Shown: one piece after another, positions 61,720 to 64,000 of the stretch
Numbering within the stretch: the first letter of the stretch is position 1
Layout: the number at the start of each line of letters is the position of its first letter
Translations under genes and position numbers: made by a program
NCBI GenBank assembly: GCA_035411585.1
Contig: DAONTI010000006.1
Location: forward strand, 62,001 to 126,000
DNA: 64,000 nt
Source: MWDV01 sp002070715
GTDB lineage: Bacteria > Verrucomicrobiota > Verrucomicrobiia > Limisphaerales > MWDV01
Reading direction: 5' to 3'
The notes under the pieces: generated by a model
The model's input: the letters and a program-made list of their open reading frames with translations, nothing else
Told to the model about the DNA's origin: nothing
The model's database searches: none

Positions 61720-62874
61720 TCACTGACCTGGGGGGCGGACAGCGCGGAACCCTACATCGTAGTACCGGGCCTCCGGTGCGAAATAGTAGCGGTCGGCCGT
61801 CCGGCAGTAGCTCACGTAGAAGCCCCAACCGCCGCCGCGAAGCACACGGTACGAGCCCGAGGCGGGGCCCCGAGGGTCAGTCTGCCAGCCACTCGAATAT
61901 GAATCATACCAGTCCCAACACCACTCCCCCAAATTCCCCACCATGTCATATAACCCATACCCGTTCGCCTCAAAATACCCCACCGGGCTCGTATAGGGAT
62001 AACTGCCAGAAACGAAGTTCGGATGAAAACCTGCCGGGTAACTCAAGTCATAAGAACAGGGGTAGCCCGCGTAGTAGTTCGCCCGGCTGTGGGAGATGGT
62101 GTCCGTGTCAGCCCACGGAAACCGATGCCCGCCCACCCCGCCCCGCGCCGCCTTCTCCCACTCCGCCTCCGTCGGCAAACGATACCCATTTGCAGCCCAT
62201 TTCGCGTAGGGCGCGTTCGTCCCGGCCTTATAGATCGTCGTCAATCCCGCCTCGTTGCAGTAACACGGCACCAACCCCTCCTTCTGACTCCGCGCATTAC
62301 ACCACTTCACACAGTCCCGCCAGTTAACCGTATGCACCGGGTGATTGGCCGCCTTTCCCGCTCCAGCGTTCTCATAAACATACCCATTGCCCCCGTTCCA
62401 CCCCTTCACCTCGTCCCACAACGCCTTGGTCACCTCATACCGATCCATGTAAAACGCACTCACATACACCGTGTGCAACGGCAATTCTTCAGGCCTGCCT
62501 TCACTTGGGTCCATACAGTTGCCCATCGTGAAGCTGCCGGCGGGAATCAGCACCATGCCCGGGGGCGGCAGTACCTCCACGCGGTAATACTGCTGTGTGA
62601 CCGTCGCCGCGGCGGCATTCGTGAACCAATATGGGCTTTCACTGACCATCAAATTCGTTAACACCTCCCACTCCGGTTGGCCCAGATTCGTGCAGCATTG
62701 GATCCGGTTGGTAACCCCCAATTCACTCTGCACGCTAAACCGCACCACGCCCCCCGCCACCGTGAGGTTCGTGATTACCGGCGCCGCCCCCTGCGCAGTC
62801 AACCCGGCCGCGAGCGCCAGTGCGCACAGCCCAATGCTGATTCCCGGGGATTTGCTTCTCATGTTCTTATTCAT
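61720..62874 (-). CDS. Secreted formylglycine-generating-enzyme-like (SUMF1/EgtB/PvdO family) protein
   Basis: A 384-residue exported protein. The signal GISIGLCALALAAGLTAQGA is followed by a beta module (VITNLTVAGGVVRFSVQSEL ... QYYRVEVLP) like that ending the 916-residue protein upstream. The FGE domain starts at MVLIPAGSFTMGNCMDPSEG (about residue 107) and runs through YMDRYEVTKALW, VNWRDCVKWCNARSQKEGL, YRLPTEAEWEKAARGG, GNLGEWCWDWY, RVLRGGGWGFYVSYCRTADR and the closing GFRAVRP. The paired active-site cysteines of true FGE are not evident, so sulfatase activation is unlikely. ATG at 62874 has a strong AAGGAGG Shine-Dalgarno five bases upstream, inside the leader ORF. Confidence 0.88.
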   Translation of the reverse strand: MNKNMRSKSPGISIGLCALALAAGLTAQGAAPVITNLTVAGGVVRFSVQSELGVTNRIQCCTNLGQPEWEVLTNLMVSESPYWFTNAAAATVTQQYYRVEVLPPPGMVLIPAGSFTMGNCMDPSEGRPEELPLHTVYVSAFYMDRYEVTKALWDEVKGWNGGNGYVYENAGAGKAANHPVHTVNWRDCVKWCNARSQKEGLVPCYCNEAGLTTIYKAGTNAPYAKWAANGYRLPTEAEWEKAARGGVGGHRFPWADTDTISHSRANYYAGYPCSYDLSYPAGFHPNFVSGSYPYTSPVGYFEANGYGLYDMVGNLGEWCWDWYDSYSSGWQTDPRGPASGSYRVLRGGGWGFYVSYCRTADRYYFAPEARYYDVGFRAVRPPGQ

Positions 62875-62968
62875 AGAACCTCCTTTCTTGTGCGCGGGAC
62901 GAAGCGGCCCTCCCCGCCAGTCCGATCGCCGCACCGGCAAACGCGCTGAATGGTTTCAGCGTCTTCAT
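62867..62968 (-). CDS. Leader ORF overlapping the FGE-like gene start
   Basis: ATG at 62968 opens 33 codons: MKTLKPFSAFAGAAIGLAGR, then AASSRAQERRFYE, stopping at 62867-62869, eight bases inside the FGE-like gene. The Shine-Dalgarno of that gene lies within its codons, so ribosomes finishing the leader could restart at 62874. The first 14 codons are conserved in the other repeat copy (MKALKPFSAFAGAA). It could encode a real peptide or only a regulatory leader. Confidence 0.45.
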   Translation of the reverse strand: MKTLKPFSAFAGAAIGLAGRAASSRAQERRFYE

Positions 62969-63361
62969 GATGGCCACCTCAAACTTATTATCCTGCTATG
63001 GTGGTTTTTTATAGCCGAACCAGGGCCCCTTGTGAAACCCAAATATCCGGCAAATGCCGGTGGGCCGGTTGACAGGTTTTGGTTCGCCTCGGGCCCACGC
63101 CAGCGCCGGGTGAGGACACCCGGCCTATAGGACGGGTTCTTGTAGGCCGGGTCCCCTGACCCGGCGTTCCGGGATACGCCAACGCCAATATGGTGTGGGC
63201 ACGTGCCAGCGCCGGGTGAGGACACCCGGCCTACAGGGCAACGCGCCATTCCGGGGAGGGCCGGGAGCTTCATCGGGTGCTCGATTATTCCCAAAATCGC
63301 GACTGCGGCGTGGGGCTTTTTTCCACTCGCGCACGCTTGACCCTTCCCCGCTGCTCTCCGC
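62927..63361 (-). repeat. Direct repeat copy 2 (upstream region of the intact FGE-like gene)
   Basis: The counterpart of 61222-61655. Hairpins GCCGGGTG AGGA CACCCGGC at 63105-63124 and 63211-63230, and GCCGGGT/ACCCGGC at 63146-63165, correspond one-to-one to those of copy 1. It must contain the promoter of the intact gene. No gene is supported in 62969-63436. Confidence 0.88.
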
Positions 63362-63436
63362 CGATTCGTCCCACAAGCGGATACGAAGGTCCGCGCTCTT
63401 GGCCAGAACGTGAGAGGCGCGCTCTGGGCCGCCCAA

Positions 63437-64000
63437 TCAATTCGTCCCGGGTAAAGCCATTTCCAGCACTTCTTCCCGCTTGAGCGGCGAGTCGCCGCCG
63501 CCCGCCACAATCACCGCCGCCGCAGACGGTTCGGAAACCGGGGATTGTTCCGGCGCCGTTTCGTCCGCCTTGCGGAATTTCACGCTGACGATTTTGCTGA
63601 CGCCCCGTTCTTCCATCGTCACGCCATAGAGCACGTCGGCCATGCCAATGGTGCGTTTGTTGTGGGTGATGATGATGAACTGCGAGTGCTCCAGGAAACG
63701 CTGCAGGATACGGACAAACCGGTTGACGTTTGATTCGTCGAGCGACGCGTCCAATTCGTCCAGCACGCAAAAAGGGCTGGGTTTGACTTGGTAAATGCTG
63801 AACAACAGCGCCACCGCAGTCATGGTTTGTTCGCCGCCGGACAACAGGGAAATGCTTTGCAACTGTTTGCCGGGCGGGCGAGCGACGATTTCGATGCCGC
63901 TTTCCAGCACGTCGTTTTCGTCCACCAACCGGAGGTCCGCCTTGCCGCCGCTGAACACCTCGACGAACATCGCCTGAAAATTCAGGCGAATGCGCTCGAA
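63437..64000 (-). CDS. smc: Chromosome segregation protein SMC, C-terminal part (5' end beyond window)
   Basis: The last 187 codons of SMC, running off the right edge (FERIRLNFQAMFVEVFSGGK). The ABC signature ISLLSGGEQTMTAVALLFSI and Walker B with D-loop FCVLDELDASLDESNVNRF are present, followed by FIIITHNKRTIGMADVLYGV (switch His). The acidic Pro/Ala-rich tail (EQSPVSEPSAAAVIVAGGGD) is longer than usual. SMC forms the ring ATPase that compacts the chromosome. Confidence 0.95.
   Translation of the reverse strand, partial: FERIRLNFQAMFVEVFSGGKADLRLVDENDVLESGIEIVARPPGKQLQSISLLSGGEQTMTAVALLFSIYQVKPSPFCVLDELDASLDESNVNRFVRILQRFLEHSQFIIITHNKRTIGMADVLYGVTMEERGVSKIVSVKFRKADETAPEQSPVSEPSAAAVIVAGGGDSPLKREEVLEMALPGTN

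Overview
This 64 kb window is GC-rich, densely coding chromosomal DNA from a bacterium of the Verrucomicrobiota, most likely a Limisphaerales/Pedosphaera-like member. That placement is inference. It rests on long secreted proteins with a characteristic C-terminal beta module, formylglycine-generating-enzyme (FGE)-like secreted proteins, DUF2723 and GH38/ADP-ribosylglycohydrolase proteins, weak ribosome-binding sites, and abundant interspersed hairpin repeats. No rRNA, CRISPR array or phage module was seen.

Layout. (1) 1-5653, minus strand: a translationally coupled type I restriction-modification operon, hsdR, then a four-helix-bundle/zinc-ribbon protein, then a fused hsdM-hsdS that runs off the left edge. 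Its genes carry in-frame tracts of a 9-bp repeat. (2) 5985-17920: housekeeping genes (DUF2723 membrane protein, GrpE, DnaJ, tRNA-Glu, a coiled-coil zinc-ribbon protein, HU, a PanE-like reductase, an unrecognised secreted protein, DapF). (3) 18041-22988: a decayed mobile-element island with an IS5-type pseudogene, an orphan end of an ISNCY-type element, an internally deleted IS630-type element, an intact ISNCY-type element, two broken small genes, a long palindromic repeat and an inverted pair of REP-like hairpins. (4) 23032-30729: EVE protein, HAD phosphatase, the operon hpf - amidohydrolase - bioF - bioA, then ParA and GcvT. (5) 30962-39902: secreted ADP-ribosylglycohydrolase-like protein, secreted GH38-like mannosidase, an EF-hand membrane protein, ribokinase, an M23 peptidase, a SecD-P1-like lipoprotein and a small basic protein. 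(6) 40137-54993, minus strand: a complex I (nuo) cluster ABCD-IHJK-LMMN that lacks nuoE, nuoF and nuoG. It is interrupted by two divergent PIN-domain toxin-antitoxin pairs between nuoK and nuoL, and by a REP-associated tyrosine transposase flanked by inverted REP hairpins between the two nuoM genes. (7) 55136-64000: ceramidase-like protein, APC permease, a 916-residue multidomain secreted protein, an FGE-like protein flanked by two 434-bp direct repeats with the deleted remnant of a second copy, and the C-terminal end of SMC.

How it works together. The nuo genes should build a proton-pumping quinone reductase whose electron donor is not NADH through NuoEFG, unless those subunits lie elsewhere. 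The hydrolases and the EF-hand, FGE-like and multidomain proteins suggest use of glycans and other polymers outside the cytoplasm. The most unusual features are the restriction operon with its extra Avd-like gene and repeats, the RAYT/REP cassette whose hairpin family also occurs 22 kb away, and the tandem FGE duplication with a conserved leader ORF.
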